Assembly (NCBI RefSeq): GCF_023156195.1
Contig: NZ_JAKUKA010000001.1
Coordinates: 2,046,001-2,110,000 of the forward strand
Length of the DNA stretch: 64,000 bases
Source: Chitinophaga sedimenti
Lineage (GTDB): Bacteria; Bacteroidota; Bacteroidia; Chitinophagales; Chitinophagaceae
Reading direction: 5' to 3'
The notes beneath the pieces are model-generated. The model searched no databases and had not been told where the DNA came from. It was given only the letters and a program-made list of their open reading frames with translations. The translations under genes and the position numbers were made by a program. Positions 27,614-34,840 of the stretch are shown here, in pieces (position 1 is the first letter of the stretch; every line of letters starts with the position of its first letter).

Positions 27614-28275
27614 CTAACTTTTTGCGGGTAAATATTCATTTACGACCATCTCCAGCAGGCTCCCGGGCTCCGCATTCCGCTGGAATATCGGACGGTGGAA
27701 ATGGTCGAGCTTATTCAATAAAGTAATAAGCTCCATTTTCTCCTGGTGTGTAAGATCGCCGGTTACCACCTGTGTGGCAAGACGGATCTTTTCCATTTGC
27801 TGCTCCAGGTGCTGCATACCTTTTGCTGTTATGCTGATAATCTTGCTACGCTTGTCGGTTGCTGAATCGACCTGCTGCGCCCAGCCCTGTTGTATGAGGC
27901 GGTTAATAATCTGTATGCCCGCGGGTTTATCTGGACGTTCTTTTTGATCAACTCCATTTTGGTCATATCGCCGAAGGCCCGCAGATTGATGAGGTAGATA
28001 AATTCTTCCTGGGTGGAAAACTCAGAATCGTGGATCGCTGCTTTTGAATAGGTGCGGGCGTAACGGTTCATGTGCACAATAAGAGTATTGATAACGCTTT
28101 CGGGGCTTCTGCCCTTTTCCTTGCCCTCCCAATAGGGCTCCTTCTTCTCCTCCGCACCGCCATCACTCATCCACCGGCGAAAACCGGAAATATCGTTCGT
28201 ATACGCCCTGTTCGCGCCTAGCAATTCAAATTCAGCGGCGAGGTCGATGAGGTCTTTAAGTAAGCTCGTGTTCAT
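27614..28275 (-). CDS. MarR family transcriptional regulator (frameshift near 27930)
   Basis: About 220 residues from the ATG at 28275. It is longer than a minimal MarR because of an N-terminal extension (LIDLAAEFELLGANRAYTND). The winged helix is FGDMTKMELIKKNVQDKPAG once one G is restored, followed by IQIINRLIQQGWAQQVDSAT and DKRSKIISITAKG, a clear wing with the DxRxK pattern. The C-terminal dimerisation helix is MQHLEQQMEKIRLATQVV. As first gene of the operon, 3 bp before crtI, it is the likely regulator of carotenoid synthesis. Whether it represses or activates, and its ligand, cannot be read from sequence. Confidence 0.85.
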
Positions 28276-28542
28276 GATAGACAATCAATATTAGGATAAA
28301 TATATACCAAATAAGCGAGAATAACAAAACATATTGTACAAAATATCTCTTTTTGTGTAAAATAATACTAATAAACCTGCATGTACTGTGCAGTATTTAC
28401 ATCCCTGAAACTTTTCTTTTAGAATGTCTATTAAAACCGGTAAAATATGTTTCCGTCGAATAAAAAATATAAATGTGAGGCTGATCTGGAACCATCGAAT
28501 TCAGGCGGGTGAATCAGGCAATAAAAAGACCCGCGGTTTACG

Positions 28543-28562
28543 GAGGGCACTGAAAAAGTCTC
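28543..28562. repeat. IS terminal inverted repeat, left
   Basis: GAGGGCACTGAAAAAGTCTC; 18/20 identical to the reverse complement of 29889-29908. Confidence 0.85.
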
Positions 28563-28587
28563 TCTTTTATGAGCGGCCTTCAAGAAA

Positions 28588-28619
28588 CGATCAGGTAAAA
28601 GCATGTTTTTACTTGATCG
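28588..28619 (+). terminator. Terminator-like hairpin inside left IS end
   Basis: Thirteen-pair stem (28588-28600 with 28607-28619, one G.U) with a six-base loop, followed on the plus strand by CTTCTTTTTTA. It would stop transcripts entering the element from the left. Confidence 0.65.
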
Positions 28620-28702
28620 CTTCTTTTTTATAGAGAATCGACTTTGCGCTGAGTTTCCTGATAAATATCAAAGGGGCGGTATCTAGCGCTTAATTCCTGT
28701 TA

Positions 28703-29811
28703 TTAAATCAGTTTTAGGATTCTTTTGAGGTTTACAGTGAATTATGTAGTGCTGACCTAATAGATACTGAGTAGGTCTTGGTCTTTGACCCGGGACTATA
28801 GCAATTTTCTTTCAACGGACAGACTTTACACTTTTCAACATCAAAATAATAAGTAGTCACCTGGTTGGTACCAACACCTTTTTCCCTTGTTGTGCTTTTC
28901 TGATTGCCGGTGTCCAGCCGGGCATGCGAACCTGTCAGCATCCTTATTGTAGTCGAACTTATCCTCATCTTTTCTAAAACCATGAGTGATGACAGGGTTT
29001 AGTTTGGCCACGATCTGAATATCCTGCTTGTTGGCCAATTCAAGATTATCCTTGCCCGAATAGGCTGCATCTCCAATAATAGCATCTACCTGGATTCCGT
29101 TTTGCTGGCTAAGTTCCAAGAGTTTGGGCAGCTCCGGACCATCTCCTTTTTCGCCCGAAGTAACTACCGCAGCTGTAATGATTCGTTCTTCAGTCATGGC
29201 CAGATGAGTTTTGTAACCAAAGAAGGTGTTGTCCACTGATTTGTGTCCGGTTCTAGCGTCCGCGTCTTTAGAGAGGATATAGTGTTGGCGTAAACGGCTT
29301 TTCTAAGTTGTTTAGACCGCTCCCGCAATACCTCAATTGCTGAATGGGGATTGGAGCGGGATAGAGAATGGGTGGAATCGACAATGATGGACCTGGAGCG
29401 AACAATCCCCTTTTCTATAGCAACAGACACCGTTTTGTTTATCAAAAGATTTAATAAATCGGTATCCTTTAAACGCAACTTCCGGAATTTGGTCAATGAG
29501 CTAGGGTTGATGACCTCCTCTTCAGGAGTCATATCCAGAAAATATTTGAAAGACATATCATAACGGGAGCGCTCAACCACATCTACATCAGAAACTGTAT
29601 AAATTGTCTTAAGCAACAGATATTTGAACATTCTTATGGGACTCTCGGCGGTTCGTCCGTTATTAGGACAATATTTGTCCACCAGTTCATTATAGACAAA
29701 ACTAAAATCTATCAGATCATTGATCCTGCGAAGGAGATTGTCCTGGGGGACTATTAAATTATACAGTCCCGAAAACTCACTCATTGGAATCTTTTGTTGT
29801 TGATCTAACAT
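28703..29811 (-). pseudogene. IS1182-family transposase, internally deleted and frameshifted
   Basis: The N-terminus MLDQQQKIPMSEFSGLYNLI starts at 29811. The DUF772-type region (LLRRINDLIDFSFVYNELVD, NNGRTAESPIRMFKYLLL) is followed by the DDE core with VDSTHSLSRSNPHS, FFGYKTHLAMTEERI and DAIIGDAAYSGKDNLELANK, then the Cys-rich stretch CKVCPLKENCYSPGS. After YSVSIRSALHN the frame should continue for ~60 more residues including the final Glu. Instead, allowing one missing T, the family's last residues FTVNLKRILKLI follow at once, stopping at 28703. Shifts also occur near 29215 and 28900. The catalytic Glu region is absent, so the element is unlikely to move on its own. Confidence 0.8.
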
Positions 29812-29838
29812 CGAAATAGATTTTAAAATCTATAAAGA

Positions 29839-29872
29839 AAAGGAGCAGATAACCGCGGTTATCTGCTCCTTT
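29839..29872. repeat. Perfect 34-bp palindrome upstream of the transposase gene
   Basis: The sequence from 29839 to 29872 equals its own reverse complement (left half AAAGGAGCAGATAACCG). On the minus strand it is followed by TCTTTATAG and lies 27 bp before the transposase ATG. It could stop read-in transcription into the transposase or sequester its start. Confidence 0.85.
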
Positions 29873-29888
29873 GGGCTACTTTGATAAA

Positions 29889-29908
29889 GGGACTTTTTCA
29901 GTACCCTC
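29889..29908. repeat. IS terminal inverted repeat, right
   Basis: GGGACTTTTTCAGTACCCTC, the partner of 28543-28562. Confidence 0.85.
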
Positions 29909-29968
29909 GGTTAAGCATCGTCGTTTTTTATAAATGGGCAATCAATAAAGATCGCACCAATCCAGTAT

Positions 29969-30043
29969 TTAAGAGAATTCGCTGATGTAAGACTTAATAA
30001 CGAAAGATAACACGCCGTTACTATACATAGCCATATCCAACAT
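29969..30043 (-). pseudogene. Remnant resembling the 3' end of the 31174-31476 gene
   Basis: A 24-codon frame, MLDMAMYSNGVLSFVIKSYI then SEFS. Its end resembles the C-terminus LSRNVKAYINEFF of the gene at 31174-31476, and the DNA (TTCGCTGATGTAAG against TTCGTTGATGTAAG) is alike too. It lies downstream of the RRM gene. The RRM leader also shares an element with the 31493 locus, so this is probably a leftover of a duplicated cassette. Short and diverged, hence low certainty. Confidence 0.35.
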
Positions 30044-30081
30044 GTTATATTATATCATATCAGTTGAATGAAGCAACAGAG

Positions 30082-30354
30082 CTACCAACGCTCGCGGTAC
30101 TCGGTACGTTCGCGACGCGGCTTTGCTTCGCTTACAACAATATTTCGATCACCGAGAACAGTGCCATTCAATTCGCTGATGGCTTTACGGCCACCTTCAT
30201 TATTTTCCATTTCAACAAACGCATAGCCCTTACTTTCGTTTGTGAATTTGTCGGTCACTATATGTACGGAGGAAATGTTTCCGTATGGAGCAAAGTGTTT
30301 GGAAAGATTTGATGAGTTAACAGTCCTGCTGAGATTTGAAACGTAAATGTTCAT
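30082..30354 (-). CDS. RRM-domain RNA-binding protein
   Basis: 90 residues from the ATG at 30354. A single RNA recognition motif fills the protein: RNP2 is IYVSNL (residues 3-8) and RNP1 is KGYAFVEM (about residues 42-49). A short basic tail follows (KPRRERTEYRERW). Small RRM proteins of this kind act in Bacteroidota as post-transcriptional regulators (RbpA/RbpB-like in Bacteroides), in the absence of Hfq and CsrA. It is monocistronic as far as can be seen, with a ~130-base upstream region containing an element shared with the 31493 locus. A longer upstream frame exists but has no protein character. Intact. Confidence 0.92.
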   Translation of the reverse strand: MNIYVSNLSRTVNSSNLSKHFAPYGNISSVHIVTDKFTNESKGYAFVEMENNEGGRKAISELNGTVLGDRNIVVSEAKPRRERTEYRERW

Positions 30355-30411
30355 AATAAAAAAATTAAAATTAAGTGTGAGGATATTTGAGTGCAAAGCA
30401 AAAAGAGAGGA

Positions 30412-30485
30412 AGTAACCAGTCGGGGAAAAGTTATAGCCAAGGAAAGTGCAGAATGCTCAAATGATGTCTGGCTAAAGATAGACT
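30412..30485 (-). promoter_or_regulatory. Shared ~75-bp upstream element, copy A (RRM gene)
   Basis: Read on the minus strand, CATTTGAGC, TGCACTTTC, TTGG, ATAACTT and GACTGGTTACT are conserved with copy B at 31843-31915. It begins 58 bp upstream of the RRM start. A TTTG box and a TAACTTTT box resemble the Bacteroidota -33/-7 promoter, but their spacing (24) is longer than usual. Confidence 0.6.
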
Positions 30486-30759
30486 TAATAAATGGAATAC
30501 GCACAATTTAATTTTTGCTGCTGCACTAGTTAACAAAACATTGTGACAACTGGTCGAATAGTCGATCGATATGCCGTTTAAAAAGGGTACCTTTACTATA
30601 CAAGTCATTTCTATCAATTTAATGCCCTTTGATAAAATTGCCAGCGGTTGCTTACCTTATCAGTATCTTCCCCTTGTGTTGCTCAACCGCAATTAAAGAG
30701 TGGACCCAGACCGGCAAAGTAATAACAGTCATATAAATCACGAAATAATATGCCCTGCC

Positions 30760-31080
30760 ATGAATGATCGCACTGCTCAGCTGAGCCGCTTGTTTGAACT
30801 GCACCGTGTCGATTTGCTGGAGAATAACAATATGGCTACCCGGCACTACCTAATGGCAACAGTAGCCCGTGCAAGTTCTCTTGTTTCACAATGTTCGATT
30901 AGAACCAGTATGTCAGACTTCTTCGAATGGCGGACACAATACCTTATTTTATCGGAGATATTTCGTTCACTGCAAAAAGACTTCGCCGAAAAGGACACCG
31001 CGAAAAATTACGACGCAACACTTCGTGTTATCGACGACTGCCTGGCGGCATTAAAACAGCGAATCGACCCGGCAAAGTAA
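30760..31080 (+). CDS. Small helical protein of unknown function
   Basis: 106 residues from the ATG at 30760; an upstream GTG at 30700 would add 20. It is mostly alpha-helical (LSRLFELHRVDLLENNNMAT, then FRSLQKDFAEKDTAKNYDAT) with no signal peptide, no membrane segment and no recognised motif. It is the only plus-strand gene between the IS and the SDR gene. It lies back-to-back with the RRM gene over a ~400-bp spacer that holds shared element A and otherwise nothing that I can identify. Codon use is like that of its neighbours, so it is probably a real gene, but there is no functional clue. Confidence 0.5.
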   Translation: MNDRTAQLSRLFELHRVDLLENNNMATRHYLMATVARASSLVSQCSIRTSMSDFFEWRTQYLILSEIFRSLQKDFAEKDTAKNYDATLRVIDDCLAALKQRIDPAK

Positions 31081-31123
31081 TATAACCGCAACACGCTACA
31101 GCGGATGTAGCGCACATAAAAAA

Positions 31124-31145
31124 GCCCCGCAGTTGGCTGCGAAGC
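31124..31145 (-). terminator. Rho-independent terminator of the 31174-31768 operon
   Basis: On the minus strand GCTTCGCAG pairs with CTGCGGGGC (two G.U pairs) around a CCAA loop and is followed by six T. It is 29 bp beyond the stop at 31174. Confidence 0.8.
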
Positions 31146-31173
31146 GCTTTACAAAAACGGGTAAGCAATAATA

Positions 31174-31476
31174 TCAGATCAGTCTTGTATCCAGGAAAAA
31201 TTCGTTGATGTAAGCTTTTACGTTGCGCGACAGCGTACCGTGCAACATTGAACTGTCACTACTATGGCCATATCTGTCGAGCAGGTTACCGGCAATAGAC
31301 TCCAGGCCCTTTTTAAGTGTGTAAGCGTACCGTTGCTGCTGCATCTGGAAGAAAGATTCATCATGCATCTTTTTCAATGGTTCGATGGCATCATGAAACC
31401 TGGAGCAGTAACTTGAAATGAGCTCACCCGCAGCGGCGTGAAACTCCTGTAATATTTTTTCAAAGGGTTGTTTCAT
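31174..31476 (-). CDS. Small helical protein of unknown function (second gene of pair)
   Basis: 100 residues from the ATG at 31476. Amphipathic helices throughout (KQPFEKILQEFHAAAGELIS; FQMQQQRYAYTLKKGLESIA) and a C-terminus LSRNVKAYINEFFLDTRLI. No signal, membrane segment or known motif. It starts 16 bp after the stop of the 31493-31768 gene and ends before a clear terminator, so the two form one transcription unit headed by shared element B. A diverged fragment of its 3' end appears downstream of the RRM gene. Function unknown. Confidence 0.6.
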   Translation of the reverse strand: MKQPFEKILQEFHAAAGELISSYCSRFHDAIEPLKKMHDESFFQMQQQRYAYTLKKGLESIAGNLLDRYGHSSDSSMLHGTLSRNVKAYINEFFLDTRLI

Positions 31477-31492
31477 AGAATCTGTATTTAAA

Positions 31493-31768
31493 TTAATCCA
31501 ATACGAGCACTTCCTCGTTCGTCTCCTTCTGGTACAAATGCAAAGGACTTCCATCGGGATGATCCGTTTGTACCCGGAGCAAAGTATGCTCATCACTGTA
31601 CAGCGCGGTTTCCAGGTAAACCTGGCCTTCCTGCTCTCTCAGCGAAAATGGGACGCCTGACCTTCGGTCTACAAAGATAGACGCCTCCGAAAAGCGGACA
31701 CGAGAGGCATTTGCCAGGTTATAAAAAATGCGGCTGCCTAGTAACCGATAAACTTCTGATAGGTTCAT
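31493..31768 (-). CDS. Small protein of unknown function (first gene of pair)
   Basis: 91 residues, ATG at 31768. It begins MNLSEVYRLLGSRIFYNLAN and continues with beta-strand-rich sequence (VYLETALYSDEHTLLRVQTD). Acidic overall, cytosolic, no recognised domain. It heads a two-gene unit with the 31174-31476 gene. Its upstream region carries a ~75-bp element shared with the RRM gene leader, which is the best clue to its biology: both units are probably expressed under the same condition. I do not recognise the family. Confidence 0.6.
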   Translation of the reverse strand: MNLSEVYRLLGSRIFYNLANASRVRFSEASIFVDRRSGVPFSLREQEGQVYLETALYSDEHTLLRVQTDHPDGSPLHLYQKETNEEVLVLD

Positions 31769-31842
31769 ATCGTAGCTTTTACGTGACGAAATAGAGTTAC
31801 CATTGTGCGCTACAACACTTGAGAGTAAGCAAAGAAAACGGT

Positions 31843-31915
31843 AGTAACCAGTCGGGAGAAGTTATTTCCAATGAAAGTGCAATAGGCTCAAATGCTATCC
31901 AGTTAAAGGTAGACT
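31843..31915 (-). promoter_or_regulatory. Shared ~75-bp upstream element, copy B (31493 gene)
   Basis: Same ordered blocks as copy A: CATTTGAGC, TGCACTTTC, TTGG, ATAACTT, GACTGGTTACT on the minus strand, beginning 75 bp upstream of the start at 31768. Distances between blocks are kept to within a base. Confidence 0.6.
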
Positions 31916-31982
31916 AAATTTAACGATATCTATCATTTATTTTATTGGTGGCTAACGGGCACTACGGTGGCAGGTTAAAAAA

Positions 31983-32975
31983 TCAGGGCTGTCCGCCGCC
32001 GCCAGCTGCACCATAAATCTGCCCCGTGCTATAGCTTGCATCATTGGCCGCCAACTGCACGTAAATAGATGCCAGTTCCGCCGGCTGTCCCGGCCTGGCC
32101 AATGGCGTATCGCCGCCGAAATTCTCCAGCTTCTCCATAGTAGCGCCCCCGCTTACTTGCAGCGGTGTCCATATAGGCCCCGGCGCCACCCCATTTACAC
32201 GGATACCTTTCGGCGCCAGTTGTTTAGCCAGCGATCTCACATAATTTGTGGTGGCCGCTTTAGTTTGCGCGTAATCATATAGTTCGGCCGAAGGATCAGT
32301 AGCCTGAACTGAAGTAGTTCCAATAATAGAAGCCCCTGGCTGAAGATGCGGCAGCGCCGCTTTGATGATCCAGAAAGGGGCATAAATGTTCGTTTTCATC
32401 GTGGCATCAAAATCCTCTGTGGTGATATCCGGGATAGATGCCTTTGTTTGCTGGCGGGCCGCGTTACATACAAGTATATCTAACCCACCCAGTCCCGCTA
32501 CAGCTTTCGTGACCAATTCTTTGCAGAATGCTTCCGTACGGATATCGCCGGGAATCGCCACCGCTTTCCGGCCTGCTTTGCGGATGAGTGCTACCACCTC
32601 TTTTGCATCCGGCTCTTCATCGGGAAGATAATTGATGGCCACATCCGCGCCTTCCCGGGCATATGCGATGGCCGCCGCTCTGCCCATACCGGAATCGCCG
32701 CCGGTGATCAGCGCTTTTCTTCCGGCAAGCCTGCCACTGCCCTTATAGCTTGATTCGCCATGATCCGGGCGCGGCGTCATTTTTCCCGCAAGGCCGGGCC
32801 AGGGTTGCTGCTGCCGTTGGAACGGCGGCTTCGGATATTTTGTCAACGGATTATCGGGGGCAGATACGCCGCCCGTTGCGGCAGAAGCCGGTGATACTGC
32901 GATCGCCGGGGCGGCGGCTAATGTAGCCATAGCGCCCAGCGCTTTGCGCCGGTTCATTTTACTTGTGTCGATCAT
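31983..32975 (-). CDS. Exported SDR family oxidoreductase (YghA-like)
   Basis: About 330 residues from the ATG at 32975 (another in-frame ATG at 32957). An N-terminal NRRKALGAMATLAAAPAIA looks like a twin-arginine-type or Sec leader, unusual for this cytosolic family. The linker PKPPFQRQQQPWPGLAGKM is typical of YghA/YhdF-like members. The NAD(P) motif is TGGDSGMGRAAA, the structural motif CNAA, the catalytic YAQTK (YxxxK) with Ser upstream in TTSVQATD, and the family ending GQIYGAAGGGGQP. It is an NAD(P)-dependent dehydrogenase of unknown substrate, often stress-induced in relatives. Alone between unrelated genes. Intact. Confidence 0.88.
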   Translation of the reverse strand: MIDTSKMNRRKALGAMATLAAAPAIAVSPASAATGGVSAPDNPLTKYPKPPFQRQQQPWPGLAGKMTPRPDHGESSYKGSGRLAGRKALITGGDSGMGRAAAIAYAREGADVAINYLPDEEPDAKEVVALIRKAGRKAVAIPGDIRTEAFCKELVTKAVAGLGGLDILVCNAARQQTKASIPDITTEDFDATMKTNIYAPFWIIKAALPHLQPGASIIGTTSVQATDPSAELYDYAQTKAATTNYVRSLAKQLAPKGIRVNGVAPGPIWTPLQVSGGATMEKLENFGGDTPLARPGQPAELASIYVQLAANDASYSTGQIYGAAGGGGQP

Positions 32976-33176
32976 GGTCTTGTTCAGGTTAAGCGCTGCG
33001 TGATGATTATCGCAGCAGGTATCCATATCCCGCTAAAACAAGACCATATTGCTACAGCGGAGGCGCATGCGGGAAGAATACCCGTGGTACTCTTTTTGAC
33101 GGACAGGCACAGCCATACATGAATAAGACAAATTATACACAACATGCGGATGCCATGCAGGATGCTTCCCCTCCGA

Positions 33177-33605
33177 TTAATCGAACCACCCCATCCCCTT
33201 CTCCAACCTTCCTAAAAAGTCGGAAAACGTATTCCCGATCCAAAGGTGATAACGCTCATCCATATCTGCAAAAGGGGAAAGTACTATCTTATATCCCTGC
33301 GTGTCCTCCATATACACGATAGCAATAAATTCTCCACCGCCATTGCTGCCGATCATCAGCGTACGCGGCAGGCGCCGCTGCACCTCGTAACCCTCATTCG
33401 TTTCCAGCACCTCCTCCACATCCTCTAACCGCAGGTACTGCCCGCCGATCGCGCCTTCGAAACCGGCGTAGTGACGCAGGAAATTCAGGTAGTCGGCCGG
33501 CATCGGGAATCCTGCGGACCTTTTAAGGGATGCAAGGGCTTGGTCCGGATCCGTAGCGCGTTTTATGGCGCCCTGTTCATCCAGGATGTGTTCGTATGGG
33601 TACAT
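33177..33605 (-). CDS. SMI1/KNR4 (SUKH) family protein
   Basis: 142 residues with the SUKH fold: SLKRSAGFPMPADYLNFLRH followed by AGFEGAIGGQYLRLEDVEEV, then LMIGSNGGGEFIAIVYMEDT and a closing FSDFLGRLEKG. SUKH proteins are widespread immunity proteins against polymorphic toxins but also occur as stand-alone genes. No toxin gene with a matching secretion or RHS/LXG architecture is seen within 10 kb, so it is an orphan here. Cytosolic, intact, with a 150-bp gap to the SDR gene on the same strand. Confidence 0.8.
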   Translation of the reverse strand: MYPYEHILDEQGAIKRATDPDQALASLKRSAGFPMPADYLNFLRHYAGFEGAIGGQYLRLEDVEEVLETNEGYEVQRRLPRTLMIGSNGGGEFIAIVYMEDTQGYKIVLSPFADMDERYHLWIGNTFSDFLGRLEKGMGWFD

Positions 33606-34019
33606 AAGGGTAAGATACTGAAAAGAAATTATTCAGTACAACGTTACACCTTGCTCCCACGCTTAGATAACAACAGCACTTGTTAAAAATCTATTAATTT
33701 ATTTCCGCAGACTCCTTATTTTGCGATCAATACAACAACCAATATATCGATCTATAATAAGAAGAAGAAGAAACACAATATTAAATAAGGCAGCTGCCTC
33801 CGGTCATTTAATCAACTGAAGAAACACAATATCAACCACCGGTTGCGTAAGGCTTGCCAGTTAAATTTTTAAGTATGAATACGGTTATGAAGTTCGTGAT
33901 CTAAACAGGCATCGTCGTGCCCGTATGTGAAAGAAGACCATCCCACTACTATGTTACGGCTCACACTACCTGCAATCGATTACGGCTGCTGCTGCTCCGT
34001 CTAAAATCTGATCCATCAT
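33606..34019. other. 414-bp intergenic region between divergent genes
   Basis: Divergent promoter space for the SUKH gene (minus) and the CHRD gene (plus). The only structure seen is a direct repeat GAAGAAACACAATAT at 33767-33781 and 33818-33832, 51 bp apart. The region is AT-rich and no reading frame is convincing. Confidence 0.5.
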
Positions 34020-34823
34020 ATGACATTACATTCTCTATTCCGGGCGATGAAAGCCGGGCCGGGCAAGTATTGCCTTGTACTGTCGGCACTCCTACTGGCA
34101 ACAGCCTGTAAAAAAGATCCGACTTCCGAAGAATTCATCGTCAGGTTCTGGAACCTGGACCTCAAGGCCAGCAACATGGTGCCGGCCGTTACGGGGAAAG
34201 GCGATCACGCGGTATGCCTGCTCTATCTTTCCGACAACAAGGACCTGTATTATGATTTGTATTTCGATAGTTTAGGGCCCGCCGAATTACCGGGGCAAAT
34301 CGCCATCTTCGCCGGCTCCCCAACCGTGAATGGCACGCAAATTCTCGCTTTCCCCAACGTGAATTACACGGGCGTTAAATCAAAAGGTAAGTTGAGGTTG
34401 ACGCAAAGCCAGGCAGACAGTTTATCGACGCTGTCTACCTACCTCACCGTGGTATCGAAAAGCAGTCCGGGCGGCCTTGTACGCGGACAACTTGACAAAA
34501 AGATCGTATTTGCTGCGGATGTGGCCTTAACCGGCACTACCGCCGCTGCCGGTACGGCAATTCTCCGTGCAACGGAAGACAACATCCTTCATTATAATCT
34601 GAAAGTAACCGGCGTAGCGGGCGATGACCAGCTACAGGCCGCGCACATTCATAAGGGTACGGAAATATCGCTGGTACTGGCTACGGTCGATACGGCATAC
34701 AATCGTCCTATGTCTGCCACCATCACTGCGGCTTACCTGACCACACTGAACAACGATGCGCTGCAGGTCGACGTGCATTCTAAAAACTTCGTGAACGGCC
34801 TGCTGAAAGGCATCATCCGCTAA
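34020..34823 (+). CDS. CHRD-domain lipoprotein
   Basis: 267 residues; a start at 34047 is also possible. Signal with lipobox LVLSALLLATACKK, so it is lipid-anchored. Two CHRD-like halves follow: the first carries NLDLKASNMVPAVTGKGDHA, the second VALTGTTAAAGTAILRATED and ends with AAHIHKGTEISLVLATV, which is the CHRD 'HIH-G' signature. CHRD domains are beta-rich extracellular modules of unknown ligand. Placed 17 bp before a SusC gene, so it is probably the first gene of the SusCD operon and may be a surface accessory protein. Intact. Confidence 0.8.
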   Translation: MTLHSLFRAMKAGPGKYCLVLSALLLATACKKDPTSEEFIVRFWNLDLKASNMVPAVTGKGDHAVCLLYLSDNKDLYYDLYFDSLGPAELPGQIAIFAGSPTVNGTQILAFPNVNYTGVKSKGKLRLTQSQADSLSTLSTYLTVVSKSSPGGLVRGQLDKKIVFAADVALTGTTAAAGTAILRATEDNILHYNLKVTGVAGDDQLQAAHIHKGTEISLVLATVDTAYNRPMSATITAAYLTTLNNDALQVDVHSKNFVNGLLKGIIR

Positions 34824-34840
34824 CCAAAACCTGATTCGTC

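Larger units (their letters stand above)
28543..29908. mobile_element. Decayed IS1182-family insertion sequence
   Basis: 1366 bp bounded by inverted repeats: left GAGGGCACTGAAAAAGTCTC (28543-28562), right end in reverse complement GAGGGTACTGAAAAAGTCCC (29889-29908), 18 of 20 matching. It carries one minus-strand transposase gene missing an internal segment. Hairpins lie just inside both ends (28588-28619 and 29839-29872). A clear target duplication was not found: GGTTTA lies before the left end and GGTTAA after the right, which may be a diverged short one. It is shorter than intact family members, consistent with the internal loss. Confidence 0.85.

Noticed and set aside
28276..28542. Short plus-strand frame and possible MarR operator upstream of the carotenoid operon
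   Set aside because: The frame enters the IS element and is not protein-like; no clear palindromic operator could be separated from general AT-richness.
33767..33832. Pair of GAAGAAACACAATAT direct repeats as an operator
   Set aside because: Only two copies in AT-rich spacer, 51 bp apart, with no regulator gene adjacent; kept only as a note in the intergenic entry.
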